A stretch of DNA of 64,000 bases, taken from the NCBI RefSeq assembly GCF_000166335.1, contig NC_014657.1, forward strand, positions 1,046,501 through 1,110,500, read 5' to 3'. The notes under the pieces are model-generated. The model saw only the letters and a program-made list of their open reading frames with translations. It was not told the origin of the DNA and did not search any database. The position numbers and the translations under genes are program-made. The stretch comes from Caldicellulosiruptor owensensis OL. Its GTDB lineage: Bacteria; Bacillota; Thermoanaerobacteria; Caldicellulosiruptorales; Caldicellulosiruptoraceae. Positions 33,733 through 42,307 of this stretch are shown here, one piece after another (within the stretch, counting starts at the first letter, position 1; every line of letters begins with the position of its first letter).

Positions 33733-34740
33733 TATTGTGAAGATTTTTGACTCTGGAATAAATTGGATCAGTTTTGAAAGAAAGAATTCCATTATCTCTT
33801 TTTTTAATTCGTCAGGATAAGTGAAAATGCCATTTTCTTCTTCATAGGGAAATAGAGTAATTTCATTTACGAATACCTTTTTCATTCTCTTGAGATAATC
33901 TTTTGGTATTCTGAATACACCAATAGAAATATCTGTAATTTTGAAAGGTTCTATTTGTTTAAAGACCTGATCAAGAAATTTTAAATATATCTCTTTCCAA
34001 TTTTTAGTAAACAAGATAGGATCAAAACAAAGTCTTACTTTCCATCCATTTTCTATAGCCTTTTTAATTGTTTCAAGCCTTGCAGATAAACTGGGAGTTT
34101 TATGTTCAAACTTTTCTATAATTTCTTGGGGTGATAAGGTCCATGCTAAAATTATGTTCTCAGATGGTCTTAGACTTTGCAGAACTTCATAGTCTGCAGT
34201 TTTTGTCCTGATTTCAATTGTCAAATCTTTTCTTGAAGTTGTATATTCAATAAACATGCTGAAAAAGGGTACAATTTTTTCTAATGCCATAATGTCAGTG
34301 TCATAAGACACTGATAGGTACAGGGGATGTCTTTTTAAAACTGAATCAATCTCTTTAAAATAGTCTTCTATATTAACAAATATTACTATATTAGCAGAAG
34401 AGTACATTCCTTTCAAGAAACAATAGTCACAGCTGAAGATGCAATTAAAAATGAGACTGGTATAATAAAAGTGATTGTATCCAAAATCATGGCACAGGGG
34501 AGGACCAGGGTATAAAAATTCACCCTTCTTTTTAGCAAGTATTAGTTTTTTACTAATCTCTTGAAGTTTATAATTTTGTCTTGGTCTTGAGAAAACTTCT
34601 TTATAGTTATCTATTTCTACTATAACAGAATTAGGAAATTTATCTAAAATTATTTTTGTAATTGGATGAGAAATGATTTCTCTTTCAATGTATATATGAG
34701 AAAAATGTTTAGCTAATAAGGATTTTTTTAAGTTTTTCAA
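33730..34740 (-). CDS. SPL-like radical SAM protein
   Basis: 336 aa. A radical SAM cluster motif CIFSCDYC (CxxxCxxC) followed by FLKGMYSSANIVIFVNIEDYF is the spore-photoproduct-lyase pattern. In Bacillus SPL a downstream cysteine (Cys141 in a segment like EASCTSDIV) donates the hydrogen; the corresponding segment here reads SVSYDTDIM, with Tyr. This alignment is by eye from memory. It is probably not a true photoproduct lyase. The gene overlaps the nucleosidase-like gene upstream by 32 bases, implying a common operon. Confidence 0.75.
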   Translation of the reverse strand: MKNLKKSLLAKHFSHIYIEREIISHPITKIILDKFPNSVIVEIDNYKEVFSRPRQNYKLQEISKKLILAKKKGEFLYPGPPLCHDFGYNHFYYTSLIFNCIFSCDYCFLKGMYSSANIVIFVNIEDYFKEIDSVLKRHPLYLSVSYDTDIMALEKIVPFFSMFIEYTTSRKDLTIEIRTKTADYEVLQSLRPSENIILAWTLSPQEIIEKFEHKTPSLSARLETIKKAIENGWKVRLCFDPILFTKNWKEIYLKFLDQVFKQIEPFKITDISIGVFRIPKDYLKRMKKVFVNEITLFPYEEENGIFTYPDELKKEIMEFFLSKLIQFIPESKIFTI

Positions 34741-35548
34741 AATATTGCTTGCCCTCCTTTTTTGAGTTTACATTTATATTGAAAAACTCTGAAATATTTT
34801 CTGGCAGATTTTCATGTCTTATTATATAACTTTTTAGCAATTTCTCAAGCTGATATGTCATGGAAGTAGTAAGACGCAGACTACTTTTAAGCTTTTCAAC
34901 CACTTCTCTTATTTTTTCCTCTTCAATAATGTTAGTGCAAAATACAAGATTCATATCAACAAGAGTATTAATAAAATTTTCTATAAAAGGTATACATTGT
35001 TTTACAAGATTTGTAACTTCTTGTGGTTCTATTTTTTCATAGTCCAAAAAATCATAAACGATTTTAATACAATGGACATTGTGAGGGGCTAAAAAGCTTA
35101 GGGCTGCTTCGAAAAATCCTGCTCCCTCCATGTCAACTATATCTCCTTCAATTTCATCGGTAAAAGTATCTTTTTTAATAGGAAATGGAAAAGTTTCGAG
35201 AGAAACTTCTTTCATCTGGTGAGTTATCAGAATATCAGGGTAAAACGTCCTTTTTGAGTAATGATTAATTATCTTGTTGCACAGCAGGACATCGCCTTTT
35301 GATAGGCTTTTTTTCTTTGCACCACAAATTCCAATATTCAAGGCTATACATTTATCATTTGCTCCAAACTTTGTCAAAGCAAATGTGGTTGCTATTGCAG
35401 CTTGTAAAATTCCCTCTCCGCTCACTATGAGAAGAATTTTATCGCCAGAAAAAATTTGAAATTTTGATGGTTCGTATAATTTTTTGAGTCCGAAGTAGTC
35501 TATAAAGGCCTTTGCTTCAGGATAAAAGGCAGTAATGAGGTATATCAT
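34709..35548 (-). CDS. Nucleoside phosphorylase / MTA-SAH nucleosidase-like protein
   Basis: 279 aa. The N-terminal two thirds have the purine nucleoside phosphorylase / MTA nucleosidase fold: GEGILQAAIATTFALTKFG, ALNIGICGAKK, VDMEGAGFFEAA (with the Met-Glu that binds ribose). The last 85 residues are a helical extension with no match that I know. Its ribosome site reads AGGGGAG on the minus strand (plus 35559-35565). It overlaps the SPL-like gene, and cleavage of 5'-deoxyadenosine, the product of radical SAM chemistry, is a plausible function. Confidence 0.72.
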   Translation of the reverse strand: MIYLITAFYPEAKAFIDYFGLKKLYEPSKFQIFSGDKILLIVSGEGILQAAIATTFALTKFGANDKCIALNIGICGAKKKSLSKGDVLLCNKIINHYSKRTFYPDILITHQMKEVSLETFPFPIKKDTFTDEIEGDIVDMEGAGFFEAALSFLAPHNVHCIKIVYDFLDYEKIEPQEVTNLVKQCIPFIENFINTLVDMNLVFCTNIIEEEKIREVVEKLKSSLRLTTSMTYQLEKLLKSYIIRHENLPENISEFFNINVNSKKEGKQYFEKLKKILIS

Positions 35549-35688
35549 TCAAGGTTCGCTCCCCTATTGATAGTTCGAAGAATTTAAAAGTTATTTTAAA
35601 TAATACAATACCACAAAGAAAAAGAGATGTGAATAAAAAAGAGTTATAAATTTGCAGATTTTGCTCTTGTTGCAGTGTCTATCATATT

Positions 35689-35938
35689 TCACTCATAGCG
35701 AGGTAAATTGTATTTTTTCATATGTTCGTGTATTTCTTTTGGAGGCTGTCTTTGTCTAAAAGATGCTTTGTATCAAGTTGAAACTCAGAAAAAGGAATGA
35801 GGGCTTCATAATTGTACAAACTTCTTTAAACCTTTTTTGTCTTTCTTGATTTTCTTGGTATAGCATTTCTTTTAAGAATAGACTTTCGAGGATTTTTCTT
35901 TTATGAATATTGACATTTTCAAAGTATATATGGTATCC
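35689..35938 (-). pseudogene. Eroded gene remnant (unknown family)
   Basis: On the minus strand three stretches in different frames read like parts of one protein: GYHIYFENVNIHKRKILESLF to KEVCTI, then NYEALIPFSEFQLDTKHLLDKDSL, then PPKEIHEHMKKYNLPRYE and a stop at 35689-35691. About 85 codons survive, with frameshifts between them. I cannot name the family. It occupies most of the 580-base gap between the nucleosidase-like gene and infC, and the infC promoter overlaps its 5' end. The stretch 35549-35688 holds the upstream region of the nucleosidase gene and nothing else I can name. Confidence 0.45.
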
Positions 35939-35939
35939 T
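35910..35939 (+). promoter_or_regulatory. Promoter of the infC leader
   Basis: TTGACA (35910-35915) and TATCCT (35934-35939), spacer 18; the start would be about 35946, at the first leader stem. Confidence 0.6.
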
Positions 35940-35942
35940 TAT

Positions 35943-36115
35943 AAAGGTGAAAAAGAAGTAGAAGTCTATCGCTTCTCACCTTTCCGAGAAATGACTCGGA
36001 GGGTCAATAGTGCTTTTTGAGCCATTTAAAATGGCTCAAAAAGAGACAGGAGAGTGGATAGGCTATGCTTCTATCCACTTTTTGTTTAAATTAGGTATTA
36101 AGGTTATTTATTTCC
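35943..36115 (+). ncRNA. L20-type leader of the infC-rpmI-rplT operon
   Basis: About 170 bases of structured leader: AAAGGTGA (35943-35950) pairs with TCACCTTT (35976-35983); TCCGAG (35983-35988) with CTCGGA (35995-36000); CTTTTTGAGCCATTT (36013-36027) with 36029-36043; then a terminator hairpin. Firmicutes infC operons commonly have an L20-binding leader that stops transcription when L20 is in excess. No promoter is seen between the terminator and infC, so the leader must be read through. Confidence 0.68.
36053..36084 (+). terminator. Leader terminator (attenuator) before infC
   Basis: AGTGGATAG (36053-36061) pairs with CTATCCACT (36071-36079), followed by TTTTG. Likely the regulated terminator of the L20-type leader. 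Confidence 0.8.
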
Positions 36116-36130
36116 AGGAGGTGTTTTAAT

Positions 36131-36646
36131 ATAAATAATAAAGATTTGCTCATTAATGAGCAGATAAGAGACAAAGAGGTAAGAGTTATTGATGAGAACG
36201 GTGTTCAACTTGGAATTATGAGCATAAAAGAGGCACTGAGAATTGCTGAGGAGAAAAAGCTTGATTTGGTTAAGATTGCTCCTCATGCTAATCCGCCTGT
36301 GTGCAAGATAATGGATTATGGCAAGTATAAGTTTGAACTTGCCAAAAAAGAGAAAGAGGCAAAGAAAAATCAAAAGGTTATTAACGTAAAGGAAATCAGG
36401 CTTACAACTACAATTGAAGAACATGACTTTAACGTAAAGGTAAAAAACGCAATTAGATTTTTACAGGACGGAGATAAGGTAAAGGTATCTATTCGCTTTA
36501 GGGGTCGTGAAGTTTTGCATCCTGAAATAGGTGAAGAGATTATAAACAAGTTTATAGAGAAGATAAAAGAATATGGAGTTGTTGAGAAAAAACCAAGATT
36601 GGATGGTAAGAATCTTACAGCAGTCATTGCGCCAAAACAGCAATAA
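36131..36646 (+). CDS. infC: Translation initiation factor IF-3
   Basis: About 171 aa. It keeps ribosomal subunits apart and checks the start codon. LINEQIRDKEVRVIDENGVQLG, LVKIAPHANPPVCKIMDYGKYK and the C-terminal VSIRFRGREVLHPEIG with RLDGKN are typical. The ribosome site AGGAGGTG (36116-36123) is 22 bases from the first NTG codon (TTG 36146) but 7 bases from an in-frame ATA at 36131. From ATA the protein begins (M)NNKDLLINEQIR, which matches the KD-xxINxxIR start of IF-3 proteins. I therefore take AUA as start. infC is known to use rare starts (AUU) elsewhere. Confidence 0.92.
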   Translation: MNNKDLLINEQIRDKEVRVIDENGVQLGIMSIKEALRIAEEKKLDLVKIAPHANPPVCKIMDYGKYKFELAKKEKEAKKNQKVINVKEIRLTTTIEEHDFNVKVKNAIRFLQDGDKVKVSIRFRGREVLHPEIGEEIINKFIEKIKEYGVVEKKPRLDGKNLTAVIAPKQQ

Positions 36647-36673
36647 AAATTTTTGATGGGGAGGAGTTTTTTG

Positions 36674-36871
36674 ATGCCGAAACTAAAAACACATAGAGGA
36701 CTTGCTAAAAGAATTAAAATTAGTGGTAGTGGGAAATATTTGAGAAAGAAAGCTGGAAAAAGTCATCTTTTAAGTGGGAAAACAAGAAAGAGAAAAAGAA
36801 ATTTAAAGAAGACTGTAGTTGTCGATGCTACTAACGTAAAAGCAGTTAAAAAACTTTTGCCGTATCTATAA
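36674..36871 (+). CDS. rpmI: 50S ribosomal protein L35
   Basis: 65 aa, very basic. MPKLKTHRGLAKRIKISGSGKYLRKKAGKSHLL is the L35 signature. The ATG at 36674 follows GGGGAGGAG (36658-36666). It lies in the infC-rpmI-rplT operon, and its level would follow the L20 leader upstream. Confidence 0.97.
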   Translation: MPKLKTHRGLAKRIKISGSGKYLRKKAGKSHLLSGKTRKRKRNLKKTVVVDATNVKAVKKLLPYL

Positions 36872-36906
36872 AAACAACATTTTTAAACAGGAGGTAGAAC
36901 AGTAAA

Positions 36907-37266
36907 ATGAGAATAAAAAATGGTGTTTGGGCAAGGAAAAGACACAAAAAATGGCTAAAACTTGCAAAGGGTTATTTTGGTGCAAAGAGCAAGATTTTTA
37001 AACAAGCACATGTAGCTGTAATGAGATCTTTAAGATATGCATATATTGGCAGAAGGCTTAAAAAGAGAGACTTTAGAAGATTATGGATAACAAGAATCAA
37101 TGCAGCAGCAAGACAAAATGGTCTTTCGTACAGCAGATTTATGAATGGTCTTAAGAAAGCAGGAATTAATCTTAATAGAAAAGTATTGGCTGACATGGCT
37201 GTAAATGACCAAAAAGCATTTGCTGAGCTGGTTGAAATTGCCAAAAAACAAATAAATGCTCAGTAA
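36907..37266 (+). CDS. rplT: 50S ribosomal protein L20
   Basis: 119 aa, basic, with the L20 segments [31 protein letters not shown] and [10 protein letters not shown]-type [28 protein letters not shown]. It assembles early on 23S rRNA and represses its own operon through the leader. Ribosome site AGGAGGTA (36890-36897) before the ATG. Confidence 0.97.
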   Translation: MRIKNGVWARKRHKKWLKLAKGYFGAKSKIFKQAHVAVMRSLRYAYIGRRLKKRDFRRLWITRINAAARQNGLSYSRFMNGLKKAGINLNRKVLADMAVNDQKAFAELVEIAKKQINAQ

Positions 37267-37309
37267 AGTATTTAAATTTTGATTTTTTTGAACAAGGGCT
37301 ATTGGTAAG

Positions 37310-38122
37310 ATGTCCACAAAAAAAGTTGAGTTTATTAGCAGTCGAGAGAACGAATGTATAAAGAGAGTAAAAAAGCTGCATGATAAAAAGTACAGAGAAG
37401 AGTTTAGGTCTTTCATAATTGAAGGTTTAAAACTGGTAAAAGAAGCTATTGACTATCAGATTGAATGTATAAACTTGGTGATATTTTCTCAACAGGCGAA
37501 AGATAGGTATCAAGAATTTTACTGGGAGTGCAAGCGTCTTTTAGAAGATGGGAAAATAAAAAGAGTTATTGAGGTTCCTGATAAGTTGTTTGAATACATT
37601 GCTACAACTTCTACACCGCAAGGTATTTTAGCTGAGTGTAACTTTGTTGACAAAGACATAAATTTTATAAAAAATCTTAAAAGAGTAGTTGTAGCTGATA
37701 AGCTACAGGACCCTGGTAATTTAGGAACACTGATTAGATGTGCTGATGCATTTGGTTTTGATGCTGTTGTAACAACAAAGGGGACAGTTGATATCTACAA
37801 TCCCAAGACAATACGTGCCACAATGGGTTCACTTTTTCATCTACAGATTATGAGAGAGGCTGAAGAGGGAAAATTAATCAAAATCCTAAAAGATAATAGC
37901 TTTGCAGTTTATGTGGCAACGCCGTATGGTGATATTGAAATTTCAAAAGTTGTTCCTGACAAAAAATTTTGTGTTGTTATTGGTAATGAGTCTGAAGGGG
38001 TTAGCGATTCTTTTGCAAAGGTGGCAGCAAGAAAGATAAAAATTCCTATGGCTGGCAAAGCAGAGTCTCTAAATGCGGCGGTGGCAGCTTCAGTTGTGTT
38101 GTATGAATTGAGAAAAAGATAG
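37310..38122 (+). CDS. SpoU/TrmH-family RNA 2'-O-methyltransferase
   Basis: 270 aa. An N-terminal substrate-binding domain is followed by the knotted SPOUT domain with its three motifs: VADKLQDPGNLGTLIRCADAFG, VVIGNESEGVSDSF and IPMAGKAESLNAAVAASVVLYE. It methylates ribose in rRNA or tRNA; the exact nucleotide is not clear. It commonly lies after rplT in Firmicutes. No strong ribosome site before the ATG at 37310, so coupling to rplT is unlikely; the start is likely but not certain. Confidence 0.93.
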   Translation: MSTKKVEFISSRENECIKRVKKLHDKKYREEFRSFIIEGLKLVKEAIDYQIECINLVIFSQQAKDRYQEFYWECKRLLEDGKIKRVIEVPDKLFEYIATTSTPQGILAECNFVDKDINFIKNLKRVVVADKLQDPGNLGTLIRCADAFGFDAVVTTKGTVDIYNPKTIRATMGSLFHLQIMREAEEGKLIKILKDNSFAVYVATPYGDIEISKVVPDKKFCVVIGNESEGVSDSFAKVAARKIKIPMAGKAESLNAAVAASVVLYELRKR

Positions 38123-38124
38123 AA

Positions 38125-38168
38125 TTTAAGCCTTCATCCAGAGTTAAAATTGTGGATGAGGGCTTAAA
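38125..38168 (+). repeat. Long hairpin after the SpoU gene
   Basis: A 16-base stem with one wobble: 38125-38140 pairs with 38153-38168, loop of 12. No T-run follows, so terminator function is doubtful; it may be a stabiliser, or a promoter-proximal structure for ireB. Confidence 0.65.
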
Positions 38169-38193
38169 AATTAATTAAAAGGTGGTATAAGAA

Positions 38194-38448
38194 ATGAACG
38201 ATAAAACTCAGCATTTCTCATTTGAAGAGAGTATGGACAAAAAGGTTAAAGAGATATTGAGTGAGGTTTACAATGCGCTGAAAGAAAAGGGTTACAATCC
38301 AATTGCCCAGCTTGTAGGATACTTAATATCGGGCGACCCAACTTATATTACCAATCATAAGAATGCCCGCTCTATAATAAGGAGAATTGAAAGAGATGAA
38401 ATATTGGAAGAAATTGTTAAGTTTTATATTGATAATAATATTGAGTAG
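38194..38448 (+). CDS. ireB: IreB-family regulatory phosphoprotein (UPF0297)
   Basis: 84 aa. [72 protein letters not shown] is the family pattern almost throughout. IreB is phosphorylated by the kinase IreK in Enterococcus and helps control envelope stress resistance. AGGTGG (38179-38184) is the ribosome site. It is normally followed by ruvX; here two further genes intervene, the first overlapping it by 53 bases. Confidence 0.94.
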   Translation: MNDKTQHFSFEESMDKKVKEILSEVYNALKEKGYNPIAQLVGYLISGDPTYITNHKNARSIIRRIERDEILEEIVKFYIDNNIE

Positions 38449-39904
38449 TTTAATTTTCAGTTCAGCTTTTGCATTTAGTTTCTACAAGTTTGAAGGAAAA
38501 GAGTTTAGCGATAAATATTTTTATGCTACTGTAAAAGAAGTTATTTCAAGTAGCAAAAAAGGTTGGGCAGTGATTGTAGTTTTAAAAGATGAAGAAAGAA
38601 GTCAAAAGATTAAAGAATATCTTGGGAAAAAAGGGACAAATATTAGTAATCTATCACAGATGAAAAAGAAAAAAGAGGGTCTATTTTTTTTATACAGTGG
38701 TGATGGTAGGTTAATCTTTGTATTCAACAACTTTTCTGATGAAGGCTTTTTTACTTTCGAATCAGTTCACACTAAAAGAGCTGGGCTTGTACTGGACAGT
38801 GAGTTTATGGATATATTAGAAGGCAAGTTTAATAAAGATGCTAAAATGTTAGTAGCAAATGACTTTTTACAATACTTGTGGAAGTTTTTTTGGATATTGA
38901 ATTATCAGCTTATGTATCTTAATAGGTATTTAACAGTGCTTTTTGCTGTTATCATTATTTTCTCAATATTAGAAGCGATAATTTATTTTGGTAGTTTTAA
39001 AATAGATTTACCAAACGTTATACGTATGTATATTTTAAAATTATTTCCTACCACTGTGTTGCTTACGTACCTTTTTATTATCTACTCACCGATAATAGTT
39101 CAGTATATTAACCATGTTTTTGTATTTTTATTACTGTTTTTTGCAACCTCGTTAATGTTATCATACTTCAGTTTAGAAAAAACTCAAGCCGCACTTGCTT
39201 TGGCAGGAATCCTCTCTATTTTGATTCAGGCTATTTTTTATGACAACTATTTAGAGCTTATTTCTACTGCAGGATATCATCCTTCATTTGCAAATAGGTT
39301 TTATGGCATAGGCAATGAGTTTTTTGCTTATTTATTGGGCTTTGCATTTGTATTTTCGGTTGCAACTAAAATTCCTTTAAAAAATGTTTATATAATACTC
39401 GGAGCCTTAGCTATATTTTTGGCGATACCATATTATGGTATAAATTTTGGCGGGCTTGTTTCCATCCTTTTAGGTTTTACTTTATTTTCAGTTATAAAGT
39501 CAGAAAATAAAAAAAAGATGATTTTTTTGTTGTTACCAGTTGTAATCTTGATAGTTTTTGCTGTTTTCAAGAATAGCTATCTATTTAATGTGTTTTCAAA
39601 CACTGAGGTTTTGCTTGATACAATAAAAAGAAAAATGCTCATGAACCTTTCTTATTTTGTATCCTATCCATTGACCATTTTGCTTAGTTGTTGCTTTGTG
39701 ATTTTAAGTATCTTAGTTTTGACCAAAAATAAGATTTTAGTTTTGAGCTCACTAGAGAGAGAAAAGATAAAATTGTTTATTATAATCACTATGTTTGCAT
39801 GGCTTTTGAACGATTCAGGTACAATAATTGCTGGTCTGTTATTAGGATTTTTAAACTTGAGTATATACATTACAAAGCTGGTGAAAGATTATGCAGTACA
39901 TTAA
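38396..39904 (+). CDS. Large membrane protein overlapping ireB
   Basis: 502 aa. An N-terminal signal-like helix ([21 protein letters not shown]), a soluble segment of about 130 residues, then about ten hydrophobic helices. The sequence [24 protein letters not shown] between helices contains RFYGIGNE, a motif I have seen in uncharacterised membrane proteins of other bacteria, which suggests a conserved pocket. Function unknown. The ATG at 38396 follows AAGGAG (38379-38384) by 11 bases and lies in the ireB coding region, so the two are coupled. Its 3' end overlaps the next gene by 14 bases. Confidence 0.82.
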   Translation: MKYWKKLLSFILIIILSSLIFSSAFAFSFYKFEGKEFSDKYFYATVKEVISSSKKGWAVIVVLKDEERSQKIKEYLGKKGTNISNLSQMKKKKEGLFFLYSGDGRLIFVFNNFSDEGFFTFESVHTKRAGLVLDSEFMDILEGKFNKDAKMLVANDFLQYLWKFFWILNYQLMYLNRYLTVLFAVIIIFSILEAIIYFGSFKIDLPNVIRMYILKLFPTTVLLTYLFIIYSPIIVQYINHVFVFLLLFFATSLMLSYFSLEKTQAALALAGILSILIQAIFYDNYLELISTAGYHPSFANRFYGIGNEFFAYLLGFAFVFSVATKIPLKNVYIILGALAIFLAIPYYGINFGGLVSILLGFTLFSVIKSENKKKMIFLLLPVVILIVFAVFKNSYLFNVFSNTEVLLDTIKRKMLMNLSYFVSYPLTILLSCCFVILSILVLTKNKILVLSSLEREKIKLFIIITMFAWLLNDSGTIIAGLLLGFLNLSIYITKLVKDYAVH

Positions 39905-40838
39905 ACTTGGAAGTACCTCACTTTATGTAAGCAAAATATGTTTCGGTACTCTTACCATCGGACCGCTTCAAAAAAAATTATCAGTTGAAGATGGAGCAAG
40001 GCTTTTAGCGTATGCGTATCAAAAAGGTATAAATTTTGTTGATACTGCTGAGCTGTATGAGACTTATGAGTATATAAGAAAGTCAATCCAGATAAGCGGA
40101 ATACGACCTGTGATATCTACAAAATCATATGCTTATGATAAAAAATCAGCAGAGTTTTCTTTATATAAGGCTTTGAAAGAGCTGGATGTTGATTACATAG
40201 ACCTATTTATGCTCCATGAACAAGAAGGTGAGCATACTTTCAAAGGACATTATGAAGCAGTTGAGTATTTTTTAAAAGCAAAAGAGAAAGGGTATATAAA
40301 ACATTTTGGCATTTCTACCCACTATGTAAAGGCGGTAAAAGATGCCATCAAATATCCAGAAATTGAAGTTATCCATCCAATATTTAACTACAAAGGAATC
40401 GGAATTGTAGATGGTACAGTTGATGAGATGGCTGAGGCGATAAAACAAGCCTACATACATGGCAAAGGAATTTTTGCTATGAAAATATTTGGTGGGGGCA
40501 ACCTCCTTTCTAATTTTAGGCAAGCGCTTGAATTTATATTTGACTTTCCTTATCTTCATTCTGTTGCAATTGGTATGCAAAGTATATTTGAGGTTGACTA
40601 TAATATTAGATGCTTTGAAGAAAAGAAGGTTTACTTGAACAAAGAATTATTAGAGAATGTAAAGACAAAAAAGCTTCATGTTGAAAGCTGGTGTGAAGGC
40701 TGTGGAGAGTGTGCCTTGCATTGCCACCAAAATGCATTGTCTGTGAAAGATGGAAAGGTGGTTGTTGATTACTCCAGATGTCTTTGCTGTGGATACTGCA
40801 GCAGCTATTGTAAGCTTTTTGCTTTGAAAGTAATCTGA
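39891..40838 (+). CDS. Aldo/keto reductase fused to a ferredoxin domain
   Basis: 315 aa. The N-terminal TIM barrel has the aldo/keto reductase tetrad residues (VDTAELY with Asp and Tyr, ISTKSY with Lys, FMLHEQE with His). The C-terminal 60 residues carry two 4Fe-4S motifs, CEGCGECALHCHQNAL and CLCCGYCSSYCKLFAL. This fusion is a known subfamily of anaerobes; the substrate is unknown. It overlaps the membrane protein gene and is followed by ruvX 33 bases later, so it is inserted in the ireB-ruvX unit. Confidence 0.9.
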   Translation: MQYIKLGSTSLYVSKICFGTLTIGPLQKKLSVEDGARLLAYAYQKGINFVDTAELYETYEYIRKSIQISGIRPVISTKSYAYDKKSAEFSLYKALKELDVDYIDLFMLHEQEGEHTFKGHYEAVEYFLKAKEKGYIKHFGISTHYVKAVKDAIKYPEIEVIHPIFNYKGIGIVDGTVDEMAEAIKQAYIHGKGIFAMKIFGGGNLLSNFRQALEFIFDFPYLHSVAIGMQSIFEVDYNIRCFEEKKVYLNKELLENVKTKKLHVESWCEGCGECALHCHQNALSVKDGKVVVDYSRCLCCGYCSSYCKLFALKVI

Positions 40839-40871
40839 AGCAAATTGGAAAAGTAGAAAGGTGGTTGCAAA

Positions 40872-41288
40872 TTGAGGATTCTATGTCTTGACATAGGTAA
40901 CAGCAGAGTTGGTGTTGCAATTTCTGACCCACTCAAAATTACTGCTCAACCGGTTATGACAATTGAGCTCAAAAATAAAGATTTGTTTGATGAGCTTGAC
41001 AAGATATTTCAAAGATACAGTATAGAAAAGGTTGTAATAGGCTATCCTCTTTCTAAGCTGCATCCTGACCTGAAGGATGAAAAGCTAAAAAAAATTGATG
41101 AGATTTCTGAAAAGATTGGGAGTAGATACAATGTAGAGATTGTAAAATGGGATGAGAGATTTTCAACAAAAGCTGTTGAAAGGGTAATGAATGAAGAGCT
41201 GAACTGGAAAAGAAAGAAAAAGGTAATTGACAAGGTTGCAGCAGTTTATATTCTGCAAGGGTATCTTGACTTTTACAATGGAAACTAA
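40872..41288 (+). CDS. ruvX: Holliday junction resolvase-like protein RuvX (YqgF)
   Basis: 138 aa, RNase H-fold. LRILCLDIGNSRVGVAISDPL at the N-terminus, IEKVVIGYPLS and WDERFSTKAVERVM with catalytic acids are visible. YqgF/RuvX acts on pre-16S rRNA ends and perhaps on recombination junctions. TTG start at 40872, after AAAGGTGG (40857-40864). Terminal gene of the ireB cluster. Confidence 0.92.
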   Translation: MRILCLDIGNSRVGVAISDPLKITAQPVMTIELKNKDLFDELDKIFQRYSIEKVVIGYPLSKLHPDLKDEKLKKIDEISEKIGSRYNVEIVKWDERFSTKAVERVMNEELNWKRKKKVIDKVAAVYILQGYLDFYNGN

Positions 41289-41304
41289 GAATCTTTTGTG
41301 TGTG

Positions 41305-41333
41305 TTGATTTTGGTCTTCTTAAATGGTATATT
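41305..41333 (+). promoter_or_regulatory. Promoter of the nadABC operon
   Basis: TTGATT (41305-41310) and TATATT (41328-41333), spacer 17. No known NAD-repressor site is visible nearby. Confidence 0.72.
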
Positions 41334-41362
41334 AATGATAAAAATCTTACCAAGAAAAGCGA

Positions 41363-42265
41363 GTGATATTATTGAATATAGAAGAGCTTAAAAATGAAAT
41401 TTACAAGCTCAAGAGAAAAAAGAACGCTTTGATAGTTGCTCACAATTACCAAATTGATGAAGTGCAGGAGATTGCTGATTTTGTGGGCGACTCTTTTTAT
41501 CTTAGTAAAGTGTGCGCTGAACGTCCTGAAGAAGTTATAGTATTTTGTGGAGTTCACTTTATGGCTGAGAGTGCAAAGATACTTTCGCCACATAAAAAGG
41601 TGCTGTTACCAGAGATAGATGCTGGATGTCCTCTTGCTGATATGGTGACTGCAGAAGATGTTGAAAATTTAAAAAAGAAATATCCTGATTATTCAATTGT
41701 GTGTTATATTAACTCTCCTGCTTCTGTCAAAGCAAAATCAGATGTTATCTGTACTTCATCAAATGCTGTGAAAATTGTAAGGGAATTTCCCAATGACAAA
41801 ATAATTTTTTTGCCAGACAAAAACTTAGGAAGTTTTGTTAAAAAACAGGTGCCTGAAAAAGACATCATTTTATGGGAAGGATTCTGTATTACCCATTACA
41901 AGATAAAAAAAGAAGATGTTGAAAAAGCGAAGTCTGCGCATCCAAATGCTTTGGTTTTGGTCCATCCTGAGTGTAGACCAGAAGTGGTTGAGCTTGCTGA
42001 CTTTGTTGGAAGTACAAAACAGATAATAGATTTTGCTACTGCTTCAAAAGAAAAAGAGTTTATTATCGGAACAGAGATGGGAGTGCTGTACAGTTTAAAG
42101 AAGCTGAATCCCGACAAGAAGTTTTATATTCTTCATCCAGGGATGATTTGTCCTAATATGAAGAAGAATACCTTGCAATCGGTAAGAGATGCTCTATTGT
42201 ATGAGAGATACCAGATAGAAGTTGAAGAAGAAATTATGCAAGGTGCGAAAAAAAGCACTTGCTAA
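41363..42265 (+). CDS. nadA: Quinolinate synthase NadA
   Basis: About 300 aa. Makes quinolinate from iminoaspartate and DHAP with a 4Fe-4S cluster. Three Cys ligands can be seen at conserved spots: [21 protein letters not shown] and [16 protein letters not shown] near the N-terminus and GDSFYLSK are typical. The start could be GTG 41363 or TTG 41372. First gene of nadABC. Confidence 0.95.
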   Translation: MILLNIEELKNEIYKLKRKKNALIVAHNYQIDEVQEIADFVGDSFYLSKVCAERPEEVIVFCGVHFMAESAKILSPHKKVLLPEIDAGCPLADMVTAEDVENLKKKYPDYSIVCYINSPASVKAKSDVICTSSNAVKIVREFPNDKIIFLPDKNLGSFVKKQVPEKDIILWEGFCITHYKIKKEDVEKAKSAHPNALVLVHPECRPEVVELADFVGSTKQIIDFATASKEKEFIIGTEMGVLYSLKKLNPDKKFYILHPGMICPNMKKNTLQSVRDALLYERYQIEVEEEIMQGAKKSTC

Positions 42266-42307
42266 GATGCTTGAAATGGGTTAATTTGTAAATTGGGGAT
42301 GGTTAGT

